NCBI GenBank assembly: GCA_019155205.2
Contig: JAHNZQ020000181.1
Coordinates: 2,703,929 to 2,742,297 of the forward strand
From: Gracilaria vermiculophylla
Lineage: Eukaryota > Rhodophyta > Florideophyceae > Gracilariales > Gracilariaceae
Length of the DNA: 38,369 nucleotides
Reading direction: 5' to 3'
Shown here piece after piece: positions 7,879-16,569 of this stretch. How positions within the stretch are numbered: the first letter of the stretch is position 1; each line of letters opens with the position of its first letter. The notes under the pieces are model-generated. The model did no database searches. It saw nothing but the letters and a program-made list of their open reading frames with translations, and was not told where the DNA came from. Both the position numbers and the translations under genes were made by a program.

Positions 7879-9966
7879 ATGGTTGCCTTTGTTTCAAGCT
7901 TGGCGCGCGTGCCGCCCGGAGGCCTGCGAGCAAGCTCTCTTGCGCCTAGCTTTGCTTCACGACGCACTTCACAAACGTGCCCCTCGCGCCGAAACGCCCG
8001 CGCACTGGTAATGGCTGCCGACCACTCGCCCGATCACAGCTGGGCGCTGGACGACTTTGACCGAGACTACTATGACGAGCTCAAGGAAGAGTACAAGAAT
8101 ATGAAAAACGTGCACATCATTGCCAAGGACGACTACCAACTACACGACATCGACACACCGCACCTGTTTGACAACCGCGCGCGGGACCTCGACCAAATCA
8201 GAGAGGAAATGGCCTCCCGCCCAGGCGCACAGCTGGACCAACACACTCGCGTCGACAGCGCAATGACGCTCACGGATATGCACAGCGAGGACGAGCTTCA
8301 ACATTTCAAGAAAACGTTGCGAACACATGACGCCGTCAACGGCAAGCGCTGGCAAGATCCCATGCCACAGAGCGACCTCGACGGTGATCTGCACAACATC
8401 GACTTCCGAAAACCCCCCCAACCACAGGCAGATCCCAGAGAGGAGGACTTGCGTGCTACCCTCGGCGAGTCAAACTTGCTCAGGAGAAAGCAATTTGAGA
8501 GCCAGCAACACGAGATGGACGCCCTCAGTGTCACCTATGACATGATGTACTCCGAAACCGACGATGACTTTGAAGAGCCCTTTACCTCGGACGCCGACTT
8601 CGACGCACCAGACCCCGATGAATTCGCTCGCTGGCAGGCGGAAGCAAACGCCCGGGGTGGCAGCGCCACCGCAGGAGAGTCCTTCGACCTCCCACCGTTC
8701 AAACAGCCACCAACCGAAGCTCAATCTCCGCATGCACCCGCGGAGCTCGTTCCACCGCACCAGCAACGCACCTTCGCCAGTGCGCACCGCGGCGCGTGGC
8801 AGGGCACCGCCAGGGTGATTTCGCTGGACGCCGGAGACCGGTTCTCTCCGCGGCTGGCTGCGAGTTTCTCCGTGAGCACTGGCGTCGAACAAGAGGCGGA
8901 CGGCGCGGTGCGGTGGAGCTCGACGGCAAGCTCCGAAACTCTTGAGCTCGTTTCGCAGGTTCGCGTTCCCTCGCCGAAACATGGAGAGGCACTGGTGCCG
9001 GGCCGGGCAGTATCTGCCGACGGCTGCTACATTGTGTGTAGCAAAAGTAGCATCACTCGCAAAGACACCGAGTTTTTCACGGTGAGCCGCGCTTGTCTGG
9101 CGTCGCTGACAGACGATAAGAGCTGTCGCCCGGAGCTGGAGATTGCAGTCAACTCGGCACACGAAGGGGTTGCTGTGCGCCATAGGATCTTTCTGTGCAC
9201 CAGCGGTGGAAAGAGCGCAACCGAGGAAAACCAACAAACCAGGAAAAACAAGAAGGCACCGTTCTCCCACATTGTCGTTTTGAGGGAATGTCGGCCAACG
9301 GACTCGACGGCAAACACTTCGTCTACAGAGCACGAACTCGAGTTGACCAGTGCCGCAGATTTGCTTGGTTTATGGCATGGGCACGGTATTGTATTTCAGC
9401 CCGAGTATCCTCTAGAGTCATGTGTTCATATCGTAACAAGATACGAGGCATCGAAAGAGCACCGCATCACAGAGAATGATGTAACTTGGGTAGAGAAACA
9501 TATTCCTGATGATCCAAATCAAGCCTCACGACTTCGGGAGCGTACAGTTAAAAAAAAAAAGGTCTCCCGACGAGTGAAGGAGGCACGTACGCATGATCGA
9601 CGCCGTCTTTCTGATTGTCAAATACTCACGCGGGAAGATTATGGAACGGCAATTCAAGAGCAAAAGTTCGCATGGAAGCTTACTCCAAGTTCAGAAGCCT
9701 TCTCGTCGATGTATTCTCCGAGAATCGGGCGCTTTGTGTGCGACTACGGGGCTCTTCTTGTTTCAAAACAAGTTCTTCTTGCGTTTCCTGTCGACAATGC
9801 GTTCCCAAATGCCTGGAACACCGTGTCTGCAATTGAACTGAGCCGGCCATCGCGATTGAGAATTGAGGCTGGTAGAAGTGAAGAAGGGACGCTCGTTGGT
9901 GCATTGTTCATAAAAGAAAGTGAAGAGGGTGTAGCGGAAAGCGATAGCGTGGCGTCCTACGTTTGA
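7879..9966 (+). CDS. Plastid-targeted protein with possible calycin/DUF3598-like C-terminal half
   Basis: The protein has 695 residues and I do not recognise it with certainty. Residues 1-45 (MVAFVSSLARVPPGG, then Ser/Arg/Pro-rich) look like a red algal plastid transit peptide. Residues about 50-250 are acidic, with many DD, DE and DY pairs, and look largely disordered. A beta-rich half begins at about 303 with GAWQGTARV. It includes a Lys/Arg run near 560-580 and ends with SPRIGRFVCDYGALLV (613-628), AFPNAW and GRSEEGTLVGALF. This GxWxG start with a late RIGRF block suggests lipocalin/calycin-type barrels such as DUF3598 or BFA1-type ATP synthase assembly factors. That is recall of general pattern, not an alignment. 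Transit peptide confidence is high; function confidence is low. Confidence 0.55.
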   Translation: MVAFVSSLARVPPGGLRASSLAPSFASRRTSQTCPSRRNARALVMAADHSPDHSWALDDFDRDYYDELKEEYKNMKNVHIIAKDDYQLHDIDTPHLFDNRARDLDQIREEMASRPGAQLDQHTRVDSAMTLTDMHSEDELQHFKKTLRTHDAVNGKRWQDPMPQSDLDGDLHNIDFRKPPQPQADPREEDLRATLGESNLLRRKQFESQQHEMDALSVTYDMMYSETDDDFEEPFTSDADFDAPDPDEFARWQAEANARGGSATAGESFDLPPFKQPPTEAQSPHAPAELVPPHQQRTFASAHRGAWQGTARVISLDAGDRFSPRLAASFSVSTGVEQEADGAVRWSSTASSETLELVSQVRVPSPKHGEALVPGRAVSADGCYIVCSKSSITRKDTEFFTVSRACLASLTDDKSCRPELEIAVNSAHEGVAVRHRIFLCTSGGKSATEENQQTRKNKKAPFSHIVVLRECRPTDSTANTSSTEHELELTSAADLLGLWHGHGIVFQPEYPLESCVHIVTRYEASKEHRITENDVTWVEKHIPDDPNQASRLRERTVKKKKVSRRVKEARTHDRRRLSDCQILTREDYGTAIQEQKFAWKLTPSSEAFSSMYSPRIGRFVCDYGALLVSKQVLLAFPVDNAFPNAWNTVSAIELSRPSRLRIEAGRSEEGTLVGALFIKESEEGVAESDSVASYV

Positions 9967-10458
9967 ACAACAGGTAAGACAATATAGCAAACAGTGATCA
10001 ACTGGTTTGCATACCACCAAAGTGCTCGTCGTTTTCGCGAGTTATCGCATCAATTTTGTAAACGATCATAGGAATTACATAGATCACCAGTTGAGAACAA
10101 ACCACAGGACCCCCTTTTCGCATTCGATTTTCCAGGTATATTGCGCTTCACTACCCTTTCTTGATCTTGCACACGAAATGCCAATGTGGCCTCGATCTCC
10201 TCAGACTCTTTCGCTGATATGGTCATCCGGGCCAAATGGTGCAAATGGTGATGATGTGCTGCGTTTCAGAAAGCTTTGTATCACAGTGGTATCTAGATTG
10301 CTTGACTGCTTCAGCGAGAAGATTACAATCTCTTTGTGAATACGATGTCCATACTCTATCCTATGACAGGTTTTCCACCGTGTCAGAATTTTGGACCCCG
10401 TAGTGATGTTGACGTTAAAGGAAGGACGAGGAGCTAAACCCAATCAACAGCCTTTTGA
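9967..10458. other. Convergent intergenic region
   Basis: Lies between the 3' ends of the 7879 gene (plus) and gatA (minus). No gene recognised. Confidence 0.6.
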
Positions 10459-12114
10459 TTACACTGATAGGCTGACATCGGCAGCCACAGCTTCTGGCAG
10501 CTTCTGGTGATGGGCAGTTCTTTGTTGATACGCATGGGCAGCCTTAAACACAAGTTCATCCTTCATATACGAACCAATAATCTGCAGCCCTATGGGCAAG
10601 TTCTTCGAAGTCGTTCCGCAAGGCACACTGATGGCAGGAAGCCCTGCAAGGTTTGCTGGAATGGTAAACATGTCGTTCATCATCATCCAAACGGGGTCTG
10701 ATATGTTTTCACCAATGCCAAACGCGGGTGTAGATGCAACCGGGATGACCAGAAAATCAAACCCTTCAGCAAACATGTCATTCATGGAGTTGGTAAGCGC
10801 AGCTCTTACTCGCTGAGCCTTAAGGTAGTAAGCATCATAGTACCCGCTAGATAGAGCATACGTGCCTTCCATGATGCGACGCTTTACCTCCCATCCAAAA
10901 CCTGATGAACGTGACTCTGCATACATGTCAGTCGAGTTTTTAGCAGACTGCTCACGCACACCATATCTCACACCGTCATACCTAGCCAGATTGGCCGAGG
11001 CCTCAGAGCTTGTTACGACGTAGTACGCTGGAGCAGCCACAGAAAGCAACGGCAATGACACAAAATCAACAGAAGCTCCAAGACTCGTGAGTACATCCAA
11101 CGCACCCTGTACCGCTTCTGCAACTTGCGTATCTACTGCAGAAGACATACATTCATTAATCACCCCAATGCGCATATTGGAGAGATCACCTTCCAATAGG
11201 TCCGCAAAAGGTGGTACGGGAGTGTTGCTCGCAGTGGAATCCATGCCATCGACGCCCGCAATAATCTGCGTAACCAAGGCAGCATCTTCAGCACTGCGAC
11301 AAATGGGACCAACAGTATCCAAAGAAGAGCCGAACGAAAAAAGACCGTGACGACTCACACGACCATAGGAAGGTTTAAAGCCAGTAACACCGCAGAACGA
11401 CGCTGGCTGGCGAATACTTCCTCCAGTATCTGAACCGAGCGCAACTGGACATATATCGACAGCGACAGCTACAGCAGAACCTCCAGAAGAGCCACCAGGC
11501 ACGCAAGAAAGGTCCCATGGGTTTCGCGTGATGGCAAAAGCTGAATTCTCCGTAGAACCTCCCATACCAAACTCATCGAGATTGGTCTTTCCGAGAATAA
11601 TAGCGCCGGCATCGATAAGTCTCTGTACAGCGGTGGCATTGTATGCAGGAACGAATCCGTCGAGGATACGGCTTGCGGCTGTAGTCGGTATACCCTTTGT
11701 GGAGAGATTGTCCTTTATGGCTACTGGAACGCCTGCCAGAGGTCCTGGATCCTTCCCTTGCGCTATCTGCTGATCGATTTTGGCCGCTTGTGCTTGTGCG
11801 TGCTGCACGTCGACTGTAATGAAGGCGTGGACCAGATGTTCGACTGCCTCGATTCGAGCGAGCGATTGTTGCAGGACTTTGGACGCGGATGTTTCTTTAG
11901 AACGAATCGATTTGACGATGTTGCTAATGGACTGAGATGCCAACGCACGCGTAACATTTGGCCGCAGGGTCGGGTGTTGAAGGCGGGTGTGAAAGGTTGT
12001 ACGCTGTGTTGAAAGTAGGCGGGAGACGGTGTTTGTGGAGGATACAAACGTGGTGGTGGTCATTGATGATTGCTGTGGGTGCCGGGAATTTTGCGTATTG
12101 GTGGAAAGCGCCAT
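10459..12114 (-). CDS. gatA: Glutamyl-tRNA(Gln) amidotransferase subunit A, organellar
   Basis: Amidase subunit of GatCAB, which converts misacylated Glu-tRNA(Gln) to Gln-tRNA(Gln) in plastids and mitochondria. The protein has 551 residues. The amidase-signature Ser-cisSer-Lys triad is Lys134 (VAIKDN), Ser209 (PGGSSGGSA) and Ser233 (SDTGGSIRQPA), with the same spacing as in bacterial GatA. About 60 N-terminal residues rich in Ser, Thr and Arg form a targeting peptide. A second start, Met18 (ATG at 12061-12063), opens MTTTTFVSSTNTVSRLL and could give a different presequence, so dual targeting is possible. No gatB or gatC is nearby. It is transcribed away from the U2 snRNA gene. Confidence 0.95.
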   Translation of the reverse strand: MALSTNTQNSRHPQQSSMTTTTFVSSTNTVSRLLSTQRTTFHTRLQHPTLRPNVTRALASQSISNIVKSIRSKETSASKVLQQSLARIEAVEHLVHAFITVDVQHAQAQAAKIDQQIAQGKDPGPLAGVPVAIKDNLSTKGIPTTAASRILDGFVPAYNATAVQRLIDAGAIILGKTNLDEFGMGGSTENSAFAITRNPWDLSCVPGGSSGGSAVAVAVDICPVALGSDTGGSIRQPASFCGVTGFKPSYGRVSRHGLFSFGSSLDTVGPICRSAEDAALVTQIIAGVDGMDSTASNTPVPPFADLLEGDLSNMRIGVINECMSSAVDTQVAEAVQGALDVLTSLGASVDFVSLPLLSVAAPAYYVVTSSEASANLARYDGVRYGVREQSAKNSTDMYAESRSSGFGWEVKRRIMEGTYALSSGYYDAYYLKAQRVRAALTNSMNDMFAEGFDFLVIPVASTPAFGIGENISDPVWMMMNDMFTIPANLAGLPAISVPCGTTSKNLPIGLQIIGSYMKDELVFKAAHAYQQRTAHHQKLPEAVAADVSLSV

Positions 12115-12460
12115 GTAAAAGCAATGTAGACACTGGAGCGGCGTTGGCGGCTGGCGGAGAAGCGCTTGAGTTGCAGCGTATCTGCTGGGGCTCGCGCGAA
12201 ACGGACCTGAAGACGCTCGGTTGCTGCTCGGCGATGTCGTTAGCGACAGGCGATCACATCGTGATCACACTCGATGGTACCACCGGTGCACACGGCGCAG
12301 TGCACCAGTGTTGCAAGCGCCGACCGTTTCGGCGCTGTCCAGAAAGTCAACCTGGACACAAATATTTTAGTGCACGCCGCCGTCCAGCTGGTCCCGGCGA
12401 CAGTCCGCGAGAGTATAAAAGCCCTGCCGAGACTCCCCTCTGCTTGCTCGCGTTCTCCCC
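12115..12460. other. Divergent promoter region, gatA and U2 snRNA
   Basis: Holds the gatA 5' region (minus) and the U2 upstream sequence (plus). Three inverted repeats lie close together: GATCAC/GTGATC (12252-12266), GGTGCAC/GTGCACC (12285-12306) and AGCGCCGA/TCGGCGCT (12316-12336). They are candidate upstream elements (inference). Confidence 0.5.
12414..12420 (+). promoter_or_regulatory. TATA box of the U2 snRNA gene
   Basis: TATAAAA, about 47 bp before the predicted U2 5' end. Plant snRNA genes also use a TATA box plus an upstream element (family knowledge). No protein gene starts close enough to claim it. Confidence 0.6.
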
Positions 12461-12658
12461 CCCAACTGTCTTGGTGAAAGCCTTGATTAAGTGTAGTATC
12501 TGTTTTATCTAGTGTAACAGCTAGATGCGGTTCCACATGGAACTGCTATCTTTGTTACAACTATTTTTCTCGAGGGGCCGCAATCGTTCGCAGCTTGCTG
12601 TGACTTGTGTGCCGCGCTTTGCCCTGGTATTGCACTAGCCTCCAGGTTTCGCAGAGCA
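12461..12658 (+). ncRNA. U2: U2 spliceosomal snRNA
   Basis: RNA core of U2 snRNP, which pairs with the intron branch site. AAGTGTAGTATCTG (12489-12502) matches the universally conserved block, including the GTAGTA branch-recognition sequence. Upstream, GGT-GAAA-GCC (12473-12482) can form stem I. Stem IIa pairs ATCTAG with CTAGAT. Stem IIb is a hairpin built from GGTTCC and GGAACT around 12530-12546. The Sm site ATTTTTC is at 12563-12569. The 3' stem IV is CCTGGTATTGC...CTCCAGG (12623-12645). The length of about 195 nt is normal. Aligning the conserved block puts the 5' end near 12461; both ends are good to a few bases. Confidence 0.93.
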
Positions 12659-13173
12659 CCTCTCCCCCAATCGCTATCTTCTTTGTTTTTGTTTTGCGTG
12701 CGCCACAGGTGAATTTGCACAGCAATAATGCTGTCTCGCTCAGTGCTAGACTTCCTGTCTCGTCGCGAGGCATTGAACGTATGCCCAGTCTTCCGATCTA
12801 CTTCGAAGTGTACGTTGTGAACTAGTAGAATAGTAATGCAACTCTGCAAGTGTACATGTACAATAAATATGAATACTACATACCTTTTCCCAAGTCGTTG
12901 CCGATGTTTGCTGCACGAATTTGATGGAGAGCGATTATATTTGTCGAACCGCTTCTATTCTCTCCCAGAGGCGTGCCTTGACGCCACAATGCACAGCACC
13001 CCCCCTGTCTAGCGCCCTTGCGCAATTTTTTTTTCACTTTCTGTCACAGCCGGCGGCATCCTACGTGTATACTCCGACCTCTTCACAGAGCACCGCGGAG
13101 AAAGTGAATGCCTCACTCCCGAGCAGCCATACGATTTCACTGACTATCATCACCCGCTCTGTTGACATCCTAC
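12659..13173. other. Intergenic, U2 snRNA to MYND gene
   Basis: No gene recognised. T-rich sequence at 12678-12697 may be part of U2 3'-end formation. An AATAAA near 12861 has no obvious owner. Confidence 0.5.
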
Positions 13174-13752
13174 ATGTCGTCTGCTGAAGACGACGACATT
13201 ATCGCAGCCCTTGATAGGCTTAGCACAAACGTGCAGCAAACTGTCCATAAATCCCCTTCTCAACTCGACCACGTGCTCTTGAATGCTATTCATGCTACCT
13301 CCGATCTGCTCAAGTCCTTACCGGAAGATGTCAGCGAACCATGGCTGCAAGAGTTGTCAAAGTTTACGACAGAATCGCGTCGATTACCGAGTCCTGAGCA
13401 AAGCGATTCAACTAAATCTGCGCACAACAAGGAACATCGACCTGTTAACAATTCCTTGAGGGGTCCAGTTCACGTTCTGGCTCCTGCTGGCTCGAAAGCT
13501 GCGGCCCCCGACAACGTTGTCGATGGTCCAAACGAGACAACCTGTGTTTGTGGGACCGTGTTTTCACTGCCTGTTTCTGGCGATGGCTGCCATCCAAAGC
13601 ATGTGACATGCATTCACGGATGTGGTCGCGTTTTCCATTCAGCCAAATGCCGACGGAACCACAGTCGTAGTCACGCTCAAGACTGCCTGGCATTGCAAAA
13701 AAAAAGGCTTCTGAAACGCATTGGCCTAACTTCCGATGGCGACTTTTTCTGA
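13174..13752 (+). CDS. Small protein with a C-terminal MYND-like zinc finger
   Basis: The protein has 192 residues from the ATG at 13174. The 5' extension of the frame has only a TTG. The N-terminal half is acidic and helical (SSAEDDDIIAALDRL) with no known domain. The linker is rich in Ser, Pro and Asn. Residues 124-171 hold the cysteines Cys124, 126, 139, 146, 150, 159 and 171 plus several His. The tail FHSAKCRRNHSRSHAQDC resembles the YCxxxCxxxxWxxHxxxC end of MYND fingers, with His where the first Cys would be. MYND fingers bind Pro-rich partner peptides (family knowledge). Function is unknown, and it could be another treble-clef-type finger. Confidence 0.6.
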   Translation: MSSAEDDDIIAALDRLSTNVQQTVHKSPSQLDHVLLNAIHATSDLLKSLPEDVSEPWLQELSKFTTESRRLPSPEQSDSTKSAHNKEHRPVNNSLRGPVHVLAPAGSKAAAPDNVVDGPNETTCVCGTVFSLPVSGDGCHPKHVTCIHGCGRVFHSAKCRRNHSRSHAQDCLALQKKRLLKRIGLTSDGDFF

Positions 13753-14313
13753 GCCGTTGGAGAATGGATGAAGTGCCACGAGCGTGCCTGATTGTGACTT
13801 TACGAATGGGCGGCCCGATAGTCGACGCCTTTTGTAGACCATATGAACTGCTACTCTATCTTTCACCTTAACGAGAAGAATCGCGCCAAACTGTTTTGAA
13901 AGCAAACAGGAATCCTGACGTTTGTCAAATGACTCAATGGTCGCTGCACATTACATTTCTGCAATCTAGTGCCGCGACTCTCATAGCAGGTGATGAATTC
14001 TCAACTAAAATGTCCTTCTCTGAGTTGCGTCTGACGTGTTCATTCTTCTCCACATGAAGCGGGCCTCTTGGTTTGAGTGAAGGCTTCCGTACAGGTTATA
14101 ATGCGATATTGTGACTCGTTGGCGCAACATAGTATATCGCACAACGGCCAAATGGCGCCGTCCTCTGCACCCGGTCCAATCTGCACACAAAAGCCCTGGG
14201 CCCGTGGTCTCTGTACTGCTCGTACGGTTTGTCAGCATTGCAAGCAAACAACATCAACATAATCCTTCGACACATCGTACTCGGAGGAAGCGCATATCTT
14301 CAGCTGCCGCACT
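13753..14313. other. Intergenic, MYND gene to subtilase
   Basis: No gene, RNA or clear repeat recognised. Confidence 0.5.
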
Positions 14314-15939
14314 ATGCGGATTGTGCTTGTTGTTTTCGTGGCATTGATTGGAGTTTGCCACTCTGTTTCAAGGGGATACATCCGCAAGCGTTTCATTGTT
14401 TCACTTAAATCAGAGACTGAATGTGGCAGTTCGTGTGTTGACGCCGTAAAGAAGAGCATTGTCGAGTTAACCTTTGAAGGAAAACCCGCTCGATGTCAAA
14501 TTCTTCGACACAATGTGCACTTGGGTATGATCATTACTCGCTGCGGTTGCGTTCGCAGTGACACTACGGCAATGCTCTTGAACAATGAGCTGGAACAGAT
14601 AGAGGGTGTTCAATACGTGTCTCAAGATGCTATTCTAACCACCGCGCCAACCGATTCAGATACACAAACTGCCGATGCAGATGGCCCTGCTAACCCCGGA
14701 TTTGTTCCTGTTTCGAGAGAAGTGATGCCTCAAGGCTTCGCGCCGTACAACTGGGGATTGGACCGTATTGATGAGTACGACGCCGATCTTGACTACTTTC
14801 CCACGGACTACTCGTGCTACCCTAAAATGGGAGAAGGAGTTCGTGTGTTTGTCATTGACACAGGGTGTCGGGTGGACCACAATGAATTCGACAATCTCGA
14901 TATCACGACGGAGAAAGCGCCCGGCAGCCAGTTTTCCTCGGGCAATGATGATAATGGTCATGGAACCCATATTGCAGCAGTCATTGGCGGAGGTAATGTA
15001 GGTATTGCTAAAGGCGCTTCCATTACTTGCATTAAGGCCTTTGACCACCTCGGCAATGGAATTGCAACGGACACCATCGCTGCTGTCGAGCACATTTTGG
15101 ACGAGAAGACCAAGAATACATCCGTACCTTTCATAGTGAACTTGAGTTACTCGGCTCTTACCGGGTACTCATCGACACCTCTTGACGAGATTGTTTATTC
15201 GTCTTCTGCTCGCGGAATCATTTTCGTCGTTTCCGCCGGAAACTCGGCTGTGAACTCTTGCTTCTTCAGTCCGTCAAAGGCGGAGAGGGCTTTTACGGTC
15301 ACGGCCAGTACCAAGTATGATACGCTTGAAATGGACAGCAATATCGGACCGTGCGTTGAATTCATTGCTCCTGGTCACGAGATCTTCAGTGCTGGTATTG
15401 AGTCTCCAGCAGATTACTTCTTCATGAATGGAACATCCATGGCTACGCCTCACGTTGTGGGCCTTTCCGCACTTATACTTGCCGAAAACATGCATTTACA
15501 AAAGGTTCCGGCAATTGTGCGGGATGCTTTGTACGAGAAGCTGCTCTCTAGAACAGCAGATGTTGCCAACTTCCTCATGCCGCTGATGCACGTCGGCTGC
15601 TCTGCTTCGCAAAGTGAAATGAATACTCGTCGCTTTAAAAATCGCGATACGCTTGAATTGGAAGACGTGGAAGTATCACCAGGTGCATCGCCAGAGGAGT
15701 CGCTTGAGCCAATTGAAACAGAAGAACCATTGCTTGGAGACGATTTAGCGCCCTCATTAGAGCCTGAAGCCAAGCCGAGCGAGCCCCCTGCGCCACTGAT
15801 GTTTGTGACGTCATCATCACAAGCATCAAAGAAAGAGCTTTTGAGCGGGGCCACTGTCATTCCCAAGAAGCACAAGCGAAACAATAATGAACCAGATATC
15901 ATGTTGCAACTGATGCTCTGGCTCCAGAAGAACGGTTAA
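14314..15939 (+). CDS. Secreted subtilisin-like (S8, proteinase K-like) serine protease
   Basis: Secretory endopeptidase of 541 residues. Residues 1-18 (MRIVLVVFVALIGVCHS) form a signal peptide. About 22-110 is an I9-type prodomain (RKRFIVSLKS to GVQYVSQDAIL). The catalytic domain runs from about 145, with Asp182 (FVIDTGCRVDH), His216 (NGHGTH), oxyanion Asn310 (VVSAGNSA) and Ser375 (NGTSMATPH). All three catalytic residues are intact. Extra Cys pairs (Cys168, 185, 239, 316, 347) suggest disulfides as in proteinase K. A C-terminal tail of about 115 residues is acidic and Pro-rich (EESLEPIETEEPLLGDD), then basic (KKHKRNNN), with no recognised domain. A cell-wall, vacuolar or secreted role is inference. 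Confidence 0.92.
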   Translation: MRIVLVVFVALIGVCHSVSRGYIRKRFIVSLKSETECGSSCVDAVKKSIVELTFEGKPARCQILRHNVHLGMIITRCGCVRSDTTAMLLNNELEQIEGVQYVSQDAILTTAPTDSDTQTADADGPANPGFVPVSREVMPQGFAPYNWGLDRIDEYDADLDYFPTDYSCYPKMGEGVRVFVIDTGCRVDHNEFDNLDITTEKAPGSQFSSGNDDNGHGTHIAAVIGGGNVGIAKGASITCIKAFDHLGNGIATDTIAAVEHILDEKTKNTSVPFIVNLSYSALTGYSSTPLDEIVYSSSARGIIFVVSAGNSAVNSCFFSPSKAERAFTVTASTKYDTLEMDSNIGPCVEFIAPGHEIFSAGIESPADYFFMNGTSMATPHVVGLSALILAENMHLQKVPAIVRDALYEKLLSRTADVANFLMPLMHVGCSASQSEMNTRRFKNRDTLELEDVEVSPGASPEESLEPIETEEPLLGDDLAPSLEPEAKPSEPPAPLMFVTSSSQASKKELLSGATVIPKKHKRNNNEPDIMLQLMLWLQKNG

Positions 15940-16569
15940 GGGCGCTCATGTGGTTGCATGGGAGTTTCATTGGAATCAACCAGGTTGAGCACGAATATTG
16001 TGAAGTGTAGGTAGTATGGAATGGTATGCGAGAACCATCGTCGAATTGACCCATCGGATGCCAAAACTACAGCCCTTTACGCAGTGATTAACTCTAAAGA
16101 AGTAAACGCGTCAAAGCATAATGTATATATCGAAGGTACCTTGAAGACTTTCCGACGTGCCTAGGACTGCTGCGAGCCGTGTCAATATACTTTATGTCCC
16201 TGCATCAATTGTGCATGTGTCTTCTCACACCCAAACGCCACACTCCGGACGAAGAAACACATACGTTAGCAGCAGATTCCGGTACTCGTAATAACAATCG
16301 TGATGCGCATCATAACTACAGGTACGGTAGCATTGCTAAATTGTACCACTCGTCTGCATGCCCGTACAGTACTAGTTTTTGGCGCCAAAAATTCACGTAT
16401 CGTCGAAAGCAAACCGTGACGTCCTTGTTGAGGCTCTTTTCTGCTTATAAAGTATTCACTTCTCCTGGCCCTCATATATCGAAGCAGTCTCATTTGCAAT
16501 CCTCAATGCCCATCCCCCCCACTCCTTCACAATTTCATCTTCGGTAGATTGAACACCTCTGTGCGAGCC
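15940..16569. other. Intergenic, subtilase to POLD1
   Basis: No gene recognised. Contains TATAAAG at 16446-16452, about 118 bp before the POLD1 ATG, a possible TATA box. Confidence 0.5.

Noticed and set aside
16549..16569. POLD1 extended upstream to a TTG codon
   Set aside because: Eukaryotic nuclear genes start at ATG; the ATG at 16570 fits the family. The same reasoning moved COPA to 25451, uL24m to 33095, the MYND protein to 13174 and mnmM to 24059.
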